Below the pieces are notes generated by a model. It was given only the letters and a program-made list of their open reading frames with translations, made no database searches and was not told the DNA's origin. The position numbers and the translations under genes were made by a program. From Ferruginibacter sp. HRS2-29 (lineage in GTDB: Bacteria; Bacteroidota; Bacteroidia; Chitinophagales; Chitinophagaceae): DNA of 64,000 nucleotides. The stretch covers positions 78,251-142,250 of the forward strand of contig NZ_RJUB01000005.1 of NCBI RefSeq assembly GCF_024343615.1, in the 5' to 3' direction. Positions 50,781 through 59,014 of this stretch are shown here, piece by piece (within the stretch, counting starts at the first letter, position 1; each line of letters begins with the position of its first letter).

Positions 50781-51047
50781 TTAATTACTAATGTGCCTAA
50801 TGCTATGGCGAATTGTTCCCGAGTATCCTCCCAAATCAACGACAACATTCCAATAGGTTGTTCTTGGTACCGTAATGCTCGCGGGAAAATATTCAAATGA
50901 TCCGCCAAAGTATTCAAAGCCTCGTCCATTTCTATAATGGTAAAAGTTGTTATCATCCAGCAGCATGAAGTTACACTGCGTATCGCAATCAAGGATTACG
51001 GTGTCTCCTTGCGATAAATTTCTACGTTGATGAAGAAAATCGGTCAT
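50781..51047 (-). CDS. DUF1883 domain protein
   Basis: 88 residues matching the DUF1883 pattern: DFLHQRRNLSQGDTVILDCDTQCNFMLLDD, then FPASITVPRTTYWNVVVDLGGY. DUF1883 occurs alone or fused to TIR domains in immune-type proteins; the isolated domain has no known activity. It lies just upstream of the HTH gene, so it may be part of the same transcript. Confidence 0.75.
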   Translation of the reverse strand: MTDFLHQRRNLSQGDTVILDCDTQCNFMLLDDNNFYHYRNGRGFEYFGGSFEYFPASITVPRTTYWNVVVDLGGYSGTIRHSIRHISN

Positions 51048-51122
51048 CGAATGGAAATTAGGGTAAAGAATTATATGCGAGCTATAAACTCAACACTTAT
51101 CAAATGTATAATTTTTGTATAA

Positions 51123-51148
51123 AAAAACCGCTCAGTTGAGCGGTTTTT
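51123..51148. terminator. Terminator hairpin with A and T tracts
   Basis: CCGCTCA (51128-51134) and TGAGCGG (51137-51143) with an A-run before and a T-run after. It works on both strands and separates the lipoprotein gene from the DUF1883 gene. Confidence 0.8.
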
Positions 51149-51179
51149 AATAAATCTTCGAGGTATAATAAAGCAATGT

Positions 51180-51695
51180 TTAGTAAATAAGCAGCTTGAT
51201 TAGCTGTGTCACCTTCCGATTTCCGGCCAGCGAAACGGATCGTTGCAGTTGCAGCGACTCTAATCTCAAACCTGTATTCAAATTATAACTTGAAATTGCC
51301 CATTCTCCATCAGTGCCATTGCAATGAGGAGGAAGACAGGTAAATGATATTTTTTGAGTTGCTTGATTCAATGAAAACGCCCCGAAGCCGGGTAAAACTC
51401 TGGTCAGTGGATCTTGTGCATCAAAGTTTAAGTTGATTCCATTAACACCATTGTTATCGCCGAAAAAAAGCGAACCGCTGGTAGGCCTGTCAATAATAAC
51501 AGTTGAGTCAACACTTCCACTAGCACTATAGTAGGTGAGGGTGATATCGACAAAAGGCCAGCGTTTGCCGGTTGACCCCATAAGCGTACTTACACTGACA
51601 GATGTGGTTGGTGTGGAATCAGGTGATGTATCATCATTTTTTTTGCAAGAAATTATTCCGAGAACTAGGGATATAATTACAATTATTTTTTTCAT
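51180..51695 (-). CDS. Hypothetical lipoprotein, 171 aa
   Basis: A lipobox-type signal (VIISLVLGIISC) followed by a short acidic linker (KKNDDTSPDSTP) typical of surface lipoproteins in this phylum. The body is beta-rich (WPFVDITLTYYSASG, GAFSLNQATQKISFTC) and contains two Cys in TCLPPHCNG. No domain recognised. It is bounded by terminators, so it is probably transcribed with the 222-aa membrane protein upstream (25-base gap). Confidence 0.6.
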   Translation of the reverse strand: MKKIIVIISLVLGIISCKKNDDTSPDSTPTTSVSVSTLMGSTGKRWPFVDITLTYYSASGSVDSTVIIDRPTSGSLFFGDNNGVNGINLNFDAQDPLTRVLPGFGAFSLNQATQKISFTCLPPHCNGTDGEWAISSYNLNTGLRLESLQLQRSVSLAGNRKVTQLIKLLIY

Positions 51696-51720
51696 ATTAT
51701 TTGTTTTTAAAGATTAATAA

Positions 51721-52389
51721 TTAAATCATCTCATCTATTTTGTTTAGGAGTTGTACAGCCATCTTTTCATCAAGTTGGCGTGCAAGTACTTTTTCAGAGT
51801 TACCAAAGAGAAAACAGATTTTGTATCCTTTACGTTTGAAGCTCTCAACCACAGCTCTACCCGACCAACTGCTCAAACCTGTGGCTGCACCGGCGACGGT
51901 CGATGCCGCGCCGCCTATAACTGCAGCCGTTCCCATTCCGATATTTTGCACCTTGTCACCGCCCAGGAAAACAAAGCCTCTCTGTGTGGATGATATGGAA
52001 TGAGAGACACCGCCATACGGCGATTTGATGTACAGGTTCCGAATATCTGAGTAGGGATAGGTGGTGCCATCCATTTGGATTCCTTGTTTTGTCAGGGCAA
52101 ACTCCCCTGGCCGTCTAAGCAGGTTTACAATGATTAAAGCTACTATGGGGACAAAGGGTGTAAAGACAAACATGTAAAAGATGCCTGTAAAGAATCGTTC
52201 GCTTTGCGTCATAGGTGTAGAGGGGTAATTAACCACCTTTTGATACGCAAGAAATCCGCTTGCGATAAAGCCCGGCCATAGCATCGCGAAATATGCGCGT
52301 AACCCAAGTTTTGCTTTTTTGTATTTGAAGATTTTGTTTTCGCCATCGTTGGTTACCTCGAAAGCGTAGGAGGGTGTTGCAATGCTCAT
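51721..52389 (-). CDS. Hypothetical membrane protein, 222 aa
   Basis: Two hydrophobic stretches (LRAYFAMLWPGFIASGFLAY and IFYMFVFTPFVPIVALIIVN) are membrane helices. A PH-like beta region follows (GEFALTKQGIQMDGTTYPYSDIRNLYI), and a Gly/Ala stretch (GTAAVIGGAASTVAGAATG) could be a third, short membrane segment. Function not recognised. It diverges from the serine recombinase across a 446-base gap. Confidence 0.55.
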   Translation of the reverse strand: MSIATPSYAFEVTNDGENKIFKYKKAKLGLRAYFAMLWPGFIASGFLAYQKVVNYPSTPMTQSERFFTGIFYMFVFTPFVPIVALIIVNLLRRPGEFALTKQGIQMDGTTYPYSDIRNLYIKSPYGGVSHSISSTQRGFVFLGGDKVQNIGMGTAAVIGGAASTVAGAATGLSSWSGRAVVESFKRKGYKICFLFGNSEKVLARQLDEKMAVQLLNKIDEMI

Positions 52390-52835
52390 GTTGTTACGTT
52401 TTAAAAGATGATAGAGGGCATTTCTATCCTGATCGGTAAATACCGAAAAGCATTTTAAAGCTTTGGAGTTCTGAAATACAATTTGGAGGAATTCTAAAAA
52501 GGATGTTGGACGCAGATTACTTACTGATTAGTTTGTGCGGATTGGATGCTACTCACGCCATCGGGAGGATATGAGGTAAAGCACTTTCATAGCAGTAAAA
52601 TTTATCTGTTAGCATTCGTCACGAGTGCGAAAGCGGAGTCAAATGTAGAGAGAATTTTATTTGTTCGTATATAAAAGAACGTCTGTATGTGAATGAAAAT
52701 GAGTACGTTATCTACCTTCCAATGACGGGAAAGCGGCGTGTTTCGCGGGTCTTGATTTTTTCAAAAATGGAAATACTTATCCACCTGTTCAAAAATAATC
52801 CTTCGTTTATATGGAACGGAAAAATGCAAATTTGT
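52390..52835. other. Divergent intergenic region before the recombinase
   Basis: 446 bases with no convincing gene. An in-frame extension of the recombinase from 52689 exists but its residues do not resemble the resolvase family. A GTTC...GAAC repeat around 52660-52680 could be a resolvase binding site; nothing more definite is visible. A CAAATTTG word just ahead of ATG 52836 resembles a -7 element. Confidence 0.4.
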
Positions 52836-53474
52836 ATGAAAAAAGCGGTTGCGTATTATCGGGTTTCAACAGCCAGGCAGGGACAAAGCGGCCTCGGTTT
52901 GGAAGCGCAGGAAGAAGCAGTCCATTTCTTTAAGAAATCAAGACATATCAAACTTGTAAAAGAGTTCATCGAAATAGAAAGTAGCAAACGCAAGCGAAGA
53001 CCGGTGTTACAGGAAGCACTTGAATATTGCGCAGCCAATGGAACATTGTTAGTGATTGCAAAACTTGATCGCCTCGCAAGAAACGTCGCATTTATTTCTG
53101 CATTAATGGAAAGTAATGTTGAGTTTGTTGCCGCCGACAATCCCGAGGCAAACCGGCTTATACTTCACATTCTAGCAGCCTTTGCCGAATACGAGAGGGA
53201 GCAAATAAGCATTAGAACTAAAGCAGCGTTACAGGCTGCGAAGAAACGTGGTGTGGTATTAGGCGCAAATGGCAGAAAACTGGCAGTAGCCAATAGCAAA
53301 GCATCATGTCTATTTGTTGATAATATAAGACCATTGATTGCATCGTTAATTAAAGAGGGGTATCTGACGATTCAGTCGCTAACGGATGAATTAAATCGGA
53401 GAGAAATAAAGACTTTTAGAGAAGGAGCTCGTTGGCATAAAAGCACTGTTTTCAGAGTTGTAAAAAGGCTTTGA
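52836..53474 (+). CDS. Serine recombinase (resolvase/invertase family)
   Basis: About 212 residues from ATG 52836 (MKKAVAYYRVSTARQGQSG), which is the canonical start with the catalytic Ser in YRVSTARQ. LVIAKLDRLARN gives the second active-site motif, followed by LAAFAEYEREQISIRTKAAL and a C-terminal HTH (EGYLTIQSLTDELNRRE). It could resolve cointegrates or invert a segment of the element. Nearby inverted repeats for an invertible switch are not evident. Confidence 0.9.
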   Translation: MKKAVAYYRVSTARQGQSGLGLEAQEEAVHFFKKSRHIKLVKEFIEIESSKRKRRPVLQEALEYCAANGTLLVIAKLDRLARNVAFISALMESNVEFVAADNPEANRLILHILAAFAEYEREQISIRTKAALQAAKKRGVVLGANGRKLAVANSKASCLFVDNIRPLIASLIKEGYLTIQSLTDELNRREIKTFREGARWHKSTVFRVVKRL

Positions 53475-53594
53475 TTTCTTTTTAATAAAAGAATTTCAAT
53501 TTTGTTTTCATAGGGTACGATTACTAGGATACTGTTTACACGGTCTGCTCCTTTATTTAAATTTCATAAATTTAAATCCCTTAATCGTGCCGTT

Positions 53595-55037
53595 ATGAAT
53601 AAAATAGGATACTCAAGAAGACTATATTACCTAAAATGTAATCTCAAAATGGATTTTTCTTACGAGACTTCGCGTATCTATACAGTTTCGCAAAAACAAT
53701 ATAATAAAATCAAAATTCCAGAGATTGATCTTCCCGAAAATCTATATGATGTTGATTTGCCCAAAATGAAGGAAGAAGAAGCTGAATTTGGCTATCTCGT
53801 TATAGATTCCTTTTTCGAACTTGAAAAATATGACAGCTTAGGCGAAGGTTCAGCCAAGATACAACCAGCACTGTTGGTAATCTATGGTATAATCGCATTT
53901 CTAACCGGTGTAGTTTTTAACTCATATCAGAGCTTTAGTCAGCAATCTGGCCTTTTATCCGACCTTCCAATCTTTCCATCAAAAAATATTCTGAAAAAAG
54001 GGGAAGAAAAATTTAGTGATGACCTAAAAATATTATTATTGACCATTGCAGGTTCTACTAAAGAAAAACAAGTTTTAATTTTTAGTCTCTTTGAACGTTG
54101 GAGAAAAGCTCTTTACCTGGAACAGAAAAGTAAAGATAGCGGCCGATTCAACGATGAGGCTATACTTGCATATGTACATATCCTTGAAGTTCTTTCTGAT
54201 GAATATAAAGCTGATTTAGTGAAAGCTTTACGTGATAAACGTTTACAACTTAAAAATGACTTGATTTTGGCTGTACAAAAGAATGAGCTGGGCACAGTAG
54301 ACAACATATTATCAGCGCTGAGTGTCGAGTATGTTACTCTAAGAGACAAGATATTTCATCTATTGGACAAGTTTGATTTATCGGATGAAAAAACCAAAGC
54401 TATTGTTGTTAGGTTTATTAAGCATAGAAACGACATAGCTCATGGAAAAAGAGATATCTATCAATCTAAAATGATTTTTCCGCTTATTCCCTTTTTCTCA
54501 CTGATTAAGGACGTTGATGAAAGAATTGATGCTGTTAAATTTTTGGCCGGAGTATGTTTATCGAAGTACTTAGGTACAACTGTCTGGTATGATGATTGGG
54601 ATTTTTTGTTAATGACGGAATTTGCTCCGATTTCGGAGATAAAAGATTTTATTAAGAATGAAGAATTTAATACAATTTCAGACGAGGAATTTTTATCTGT
54701 CACAGAAGATTGTATTACTCCAACAACGCTCTCTTATTACTATCTGAAGAAAAAAATAAGGTTTAGTGACCTTGAAAGAAGTCTACAAAAAATAATTCTT
54801 TCTTCGCCAATATCAAAAAACTTTTGTAACGAAATTCTTGATGCGGCAATTGCACTATCGGATTCTGCAATAAAGCCACTCGCAGCTAAATGTCAAGAAA
54901 TAATCAAAGAGGCATCAGCAAATTATTGGCATCGATATTCAAATATTCGTGATGCTATTAAATACTTTGAATTCCATGAGATTGAAGTTAATTGGTTTAG
55001 AGGATTTTTAATAGATCGTGCAAGTAGGAACATATAA
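53595..55037 (+). CDS. HEPN-motif protein, candidate RNase of a conflict system
   Basis: 480 residues. The middle holds FIKHRNDIAHGKRD, the R-x4-H motif of HEPN ribonucleases preceded by a helix (LLDKFDLSDEKTK). The N-terminal half is beta-rich and the C-terminal part is helical (LERSLQKIILSS). This recalls ApeA-type abortive-infection proteins, in which a beta-rich sensor region precedes HEPN, but the match is only by outline. It is alone between the recombinase and a secreted protein. An ATG at 53649 (MDFSYETS) is another possible start. Confidence 0.6.
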   Translation: MNKIGYSRRLYYLKCNLKMDFSYETSRIYTVSQKQYNKIKIPEIDLPENLYDVDLPKMKEEEAEFGYLVIDSFFELEKYDSLGEGSAKIQPALLVIYGIIAFLTGVVFNSYQSFSQQSGLLSDLPIFPSKNILKKGEEKFSDDLKILLLTIAGSTKEKQVLIFSLFERWRKALYLEQKSKDSGRFNDEAILAYVHILEVLSDEYKADLVKALRDKRLQLKNDLILAVQKNELGTVDNILSALSVEYVTLRDKIFHLLDKFDLSDEKTKAIVVRFIKHRNDIAHGKRDIYQSKMIFPLIPFFSLIKDVDERIDAVKFLAGVCLSKYLGTTVWYDDWDFLLMTEFAPISEIKDFIKNEEFNTISDEEFLSVTEDCITPTTLSYYYLKKKIRFSDLERSLQKIILSSPISKNFCNEILDAAIALSDSAIKPLAAKCQEIIKEASANYWHRYSNIRDAIKYFEFHEIEVNWFRGFLIDRASRNI

Positions 55038-55188
55038 ATTCTGCCAGTAAATTTTCTGATTCACAATGGCATTGATTATTCTTTCAGTTTATCTCAAGAT
55101 TTTATAAAGTTCTCTCGGATTTTCTTGCGAAATTCCTCCGAATTCTTTTTCTTGTATATATTCCTTTTAATCCATCAAAACTACTAGC

Positions 55189-56022
55189 ATGAAAACTTTG
55201 TTCTTTTTTCTGCTGTTGTGTGCAGCATTTACTTCAAGGTCTCAAAGTAATTGGAAAGCGTTTGCCAGATCAGTGTTCACAAATAAAAATGGTTATAAGA
55301 TAAAATCTTCACTAGCTGTAACAAGTTCTTATAAAATCAGTACTAGTAGCCCAGATATTTCCGTAAACGCAACAATCATTCCTACGCCTAATTCATTTAT
55401 TCGTTATACTGTAGTTGCAGAAGAAGGCTCCAAAACTTACATTAAAATTTTACCAAAATGTAAGTATGACCAAAATTCACAAACAATAGTTTACGCAGAC
55501 CATAATTACACGAGGTCTACGGGTGAAACTAATCCGATGGATTATGTTTATGAGGTTACAACCAGTTCTCTCAATCCCAATAACCACTATTTAGCAAGTT
55601 CTGCATTAATTGGAAAATTAGTGACAATCCCAGTCAGATTTCGAAAAGAGAAATGGGATGTTGATCAAAATTGGTCTATTGAAGGATCATTTAATATTGG
55701 ATATGCATTTGGTTGGAAAGTGAAGGTTTGCAATAATCCTTATAAAAGAAATTACTTTAATGTTGTCCCCTATACTATTGGAATAAGCTCTCAAAAATAT
55801 TTTACTTTGACTAAGTCACTTGTATCCGGCAAAGATTCTGTCACAGCTAAAACAGATCAGGTGGCATTAACTTATTATTCCTGTGGGATAACTTATGAAA
55901 CAGATAAGCTACACATTGGCATTTTCGGCGGTGTTGATAAGATGTTTGGTAAATCGAAGGATTGGGTGTATCAAAATAAATGGTGGTGGGGAATAGGTTT
56001 AGGGTATGATATTTTCAAATAG
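55189..56022 (+). CDS. Secreted beta-barrel-like protein, 277 aa
   Basis: Signal peptide (FFFLLLCAAFTSRSQS), then strand after strand with Tyr/Thr/Ser, including NWSIEGSFNIGYAFGWKVKV and the last strand WWWGIGLGYDIFK ending in Lys. An outer-membrane barrel or surface protein seems likely. No family recognised. It precedes a CoiA-like gene, but their spacing (79 bases) gives no sure link. Confidence 0.6.
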   Translation: MKTLFFFLLLCAAFTSRSQSNWKAFARSVFTNKNGYKIKSSLAVTSSYKISTSSPDISVNATIIPTPNSFIRYTVVAEEGSKTYIKILPKCKYDQNSQTIVYADHNYTRSTGETNPMDYVYEVTTSSLNPNNHYLASSALIGKLVTIPVRFRKEKWDVDQNWSIEGSFNIGYAFGWKVKVCNNPYKRNYFNVVPYTIGISSQKYFTLTKSLVSGKDSVTAKTDQVALTYYSCGITYETDKLHIGIFGGVDKMFGKSKDWVYQNKWWWGIGLGYDIFK

Positions 56023-56101
56023 AAAGTATTGTTCTAAATTAATATCTGTTGTTTATATCTGATCAAAGTTCATTTCAATCTGCCAACTTACAATTTATCG
56101 A

Positions 56102-57277
56102 TTGGTGCTTTCAGACGAAACATTATTAAGATTAGCCATCCGTAATGGACGTATTGTTTCTATCGATGAGGTAGAAAACGGAAAAGTGTGCGGATGTGTT
56201 TGTGCGCAATGTGGAGCAGCATTAATCGCTAAAAACAATGGTAAAGTTAAACAACATCATTTTGCACATGAAAGTGATTCGGATTGTAAAGGTGCTATCG
56301 AATCAGCTCTTCATCTTCTCGCAAAAGATATTTTGTTGGCTAATAAAAAAATATTTATCCCTCATTATAAACACTTCTTTTCTGAATTTCAGCGTGAGCC
56401 AATCATTGTACCTTATGCGAAGTGCTTATCATTTGATAAGGTTACTTTAGAAGAAAGAATTAAGATTGACGATGATATAATTATCGCTGATGCCGTATGT
56501 GAAATCAAAGAGAAAAAAATAATCGTTGAATTTGCTAAAAGCCATTTCATTGACGATAGAAAAAAGGAAAAATTGAGGCGTTTGGGAATCGCGTGTATCG
56601 AAATACCTATTTCGTTAGGAACACAAGATCGAGAAAAATTCACTACCGAACTCTTATCAAATGCGCTTAAGCCTATATGGATCATTAATAAGAAAGGGGA
56701 GCAATTAGTTCCAATTGTTTATGAAAGATTGAAAAAAGAGTTCGATGAAAGAAATGCTAAAAATCAGGAGCAGGAGGAGCAGGAACGGGCAAAGTTGTTA
56801 GAGATGGGAAAAATCAATGAAGAGAAACGAAATGCACTAATAAAACTACAGCAAGCCACCAAAGAAAAAGAATTAGACAACGCGAGAAAGAAAGGGAATT
56901 TAATAAAAGTATGTCCGATCCAAAAGGAACTAAGACATATTTATTACTCCAAATTGCTTGGTCTCGATCCCATCGTAAAAAAACTTTCTGCTGCAAAAGA
57001 AATTTCTGACATCTATGAAAAACCCGAATTTGTGGATGTTTTTTTGGACGGCGAGCGTGAAATTCTAATTCCTGAAAACTACTTTCAGCTTTCCAAAGAT
57101 GACCAATTGAAGTGCGAGGCAAAACTTAATACGGTTAGAAAATTTTTAACTTATAGAAATAACAGGAATAGAAATTTTTGTAATAGTTGTACATTCTTTC
57201 ATGGAATTGTACACGAATTTATTATATGCTCTTGTAATCCCGGACAAAGAATAGACAATAGCTTGATTTTTTATTGA
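56102..57277 (+). CDS. CoiA-like competence/nuclease-type protein
   Basis: 391 residues. The start carries a zinc-binding motif (CVCAQCGAALIAKN and HHFAHESDSDC) followed by SALHLLAKDIL. The middle (DDIIIADAVCEIKEKKIIVEFAKSHFID) gives the Asp, Glu and Lys of a PD-(D/E)xK nuclease. The tail is a charged helix and a Cys group (NFCNSCTFFHG...CSC). CoiA-like proteins act on incoming single-stranded DNA in Gram-positive competence; here the role on a mobile element is unknown. Initiation is TTG at 56102 or GTG at 56105, not ATG. Confidence 0.7.
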   Translation: MVLSDETLLRLAIRNGRIVSIDEVENGKVCGCVCAQCGAALIAKNNGKVKQHHFAHESDSDCKGAIESALHLLAKDILLANKKIFIPHYKHFFSEFQREPIIVPYAKCLSFDKVTLEERIKIDDDIIIADAVCEIKEKKIIVEFAKSHFIDDRKKEKLRRLGIACIEIPISLGTQDREKFTTELLSNALKPIWIINKKGEQLVPIVYERLKKEFDERNAKNQEQEEQERAKLLEMGKINEEKRNALIKLQQATKEKELDNARKKGNLIKVCPIQKELRHIYYSKLLGLDPIVKKLSAAKEISDIYEKPEFVDVFLDGEREILIPENYFQLSKDDQLKCEAKLNTVRKFLTYRNNRNRNFCNSCTFFHGIVHEFIICSCNPGQRIDNSLIFY

Positions 57278-57561
57278 AACTTAAATACTATACTATATTT
57301 TTTATAAGATATGCAGCTTGCGAAGCCCTGTCATTTTTTACCAATGAATTTCTTGCCTGGTCAGAATTCAGAAACACTTGATAAAACTGGACAGTAATTT
57401 TACTAAATAAAATTATTTTTTTTATCCTAAATATTCAATCTGCTTTCCTGTATTGAGTTTTAGCACCAAATTCTACGCTAAAACTACGCAATTTTATAAG
57501 CATGGTTAAGTTGCATGGAAATAATTTCTATATTTAGCAAACAGACCCTAACGAAATTATT

Positions 57562-58998
57562 ATGAGTTGCCCTAAGCTCATTACCTTAATCCTGCTTTTG
57601 ATAACAAAGAGCTATTTATTAATGGCTCAATCAACTATTACACCTGCTTCTGCGCCTAATATTCCGGATAAATATTTCAAACAGGTCAATACTAAGATTG
57701 ATAAATACAGTCATCGGATTACGTCCAAAACAGAAAAGACGTTAGCAAAACTTGCCCGCTGGGAATCGCGTATTCAAACATTTCTACAAAAGACAAATCC
57801 TGAGACAGCTCAGCGCTTGTTTGCTAATAAAGAAATGACCTTTTCAGGACTACTGGAAAAAATGCAAAAAAACAAGTTAATCGTTGCTAATGCTACCGGA
57901 CAATACGATGGGTATCGGGATAATCTATTAACCAGCCTGAAATATATTCAAGAACAAAAAACATTGGTCGATTCCTCCATAATTAAAATTGCCAAAAATG
58001 CTCGGCAGAAAATGGACACTTTGGAGGCTGAAATTGCACTAACAGAAGCAGTAGAAAAGTTTATCAAAGAAAGAAAACATCAGCTCATAAGTGAATCGTT
58101 TAAATATATCGGGAAAAACCGATACTTGACCAAGATTAATAAAGAGAGTTTCTATTATGTAGAAACAATGAAAAATTATAAAGCAATCTTTTCTGATTCA
58201 AAAAAAGCGGAAGAAACAGCGAAGGAAATGCTTTCGAAAATTCCATCTTTTCAAAAATTTATGCAACAAAATAGCATGCTGGCTTCTTTATTTGGTACGC
58301 CTGCCAACTATGGAACGCCGCAAAGCCTTGTTGGCCTGCAAACGCGTTCCACCGTAAATAATTTAATCCAGGATAGGTTGGCTGCAGGAGGCCCAAATGC
58401 ACAGCAAATGATGAAAGAACAGATGCAACAAGCGCAAGCAGAAATGAATAAGTTGAAAGACAAACTCCTAAAAGATATCCCTTCTAACGGCGATGGAGAA
58501 CTGCCAGATTTTAAGCCAAATAATCAACGTAGCAAAACCTTCTTTCAGCGCCTTGAATATAATATTAATCTTCAGTTTAGTAAGTCTAACCTGATACCTA
58601 CTACAAGTGATATCGGGCTGGGAATCGGGTATAAAATAAACGATAAAAGTAGTGCAGGGATTGGGATGAGCTACAAGTTGGGCATGGGTTCCATCCAGCA
58701 TCTTCAGTTTAGTCATCAGGGAATAAGCTTCAGAAGTTACCTTGATTGGAAAATGAAGAAGAATATTTTTATTAGTGGGGGCTATGAACTAAATCATAAT
58801 TCAGCGTTTAAAAAAATTAGCCAGCTCAAAGATAAATCCAACTGGTCGCAAAGTGGTTTGATCGGATTAAAGAAAAAGCTGCCGTTGAAAACGAAGTTGG
58901 TAAAGAATACACAAATACAACTGCTTTACGATATACTTTATCATACAAATACACCTGTAAGTCAGCCGGTGATATTTAGGATAGGGTACGGATTCTAA
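57562..58998 (+). CDS. Secreted coiled-coil protein with a barrel-like C-terminal half
   Basis: 478 residues. Signal peptide (LITLILLLITKSYLLMAQS), then long helices with heptad-like spacing (KTEKTLAKLARWESRIQTFL; QQMMKEQMQQAQAEMNKLK), a proline-rich hinge, and from residue 330 beta strands (FFQRLEYNINLQFSKS, GLGIGYKINDKSSAGIGMSY) ending RIGYGF, a typical outer-membrane C-terminal strand. It lies 16 bases before the large YD-type protein gene, so it may help that protein across the envelope. No known family. Confidence 0.65.
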   Translation: MSCPKLITLILLLITKSYLLMAQSTITPASAPNIPDKYFKQVNTKIDKYSHRITSKTEKTLAKLARWESRIQTFLQKTNPETAQRLFANKEMTFSGLLEKMQKNKLIVANATGQYDGYRDNLLTSLKYIQEQKTLVDSSIIKIAKNARQKMDTLEAEIALTEAVEKFIKERKHQLISESFKYIGKNRYLTKINKESFYYVETMKNYKAIFSDSKKAEETAKEMLSKIPSFQKFMQQNSMLASLFGTPANYGTPQSLVGLQTRSTVNNLIQDRLAAGGPNAQQMMKEQMQQAQAEMNKLKDKLLKDIPSNGDGELPDFKPNNQRSKTFFQRLEYNINLQFSKSNLIPTTSDIGLGIGYKINDKSSAGIGMSYKLGMGSIQHLQFSHQGISFRSYLDWKMKKNIFISGGYELNHNSAFKKISQLKDKSNWSQSGLIGLKKKLPLKTKLVKNTQIQLLYDILYHTNTPVSQPVIFRIGYGF

Positions 58999-59014
58999 TC
59001 ATATAATTTTATTT

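Noticed and set aside
52689..52835. N-terminal extension of the serine recombinase
   Set aside because: The extra 49 residues do not resemble the resolvase family, whose conserved start is at ATG 52836.
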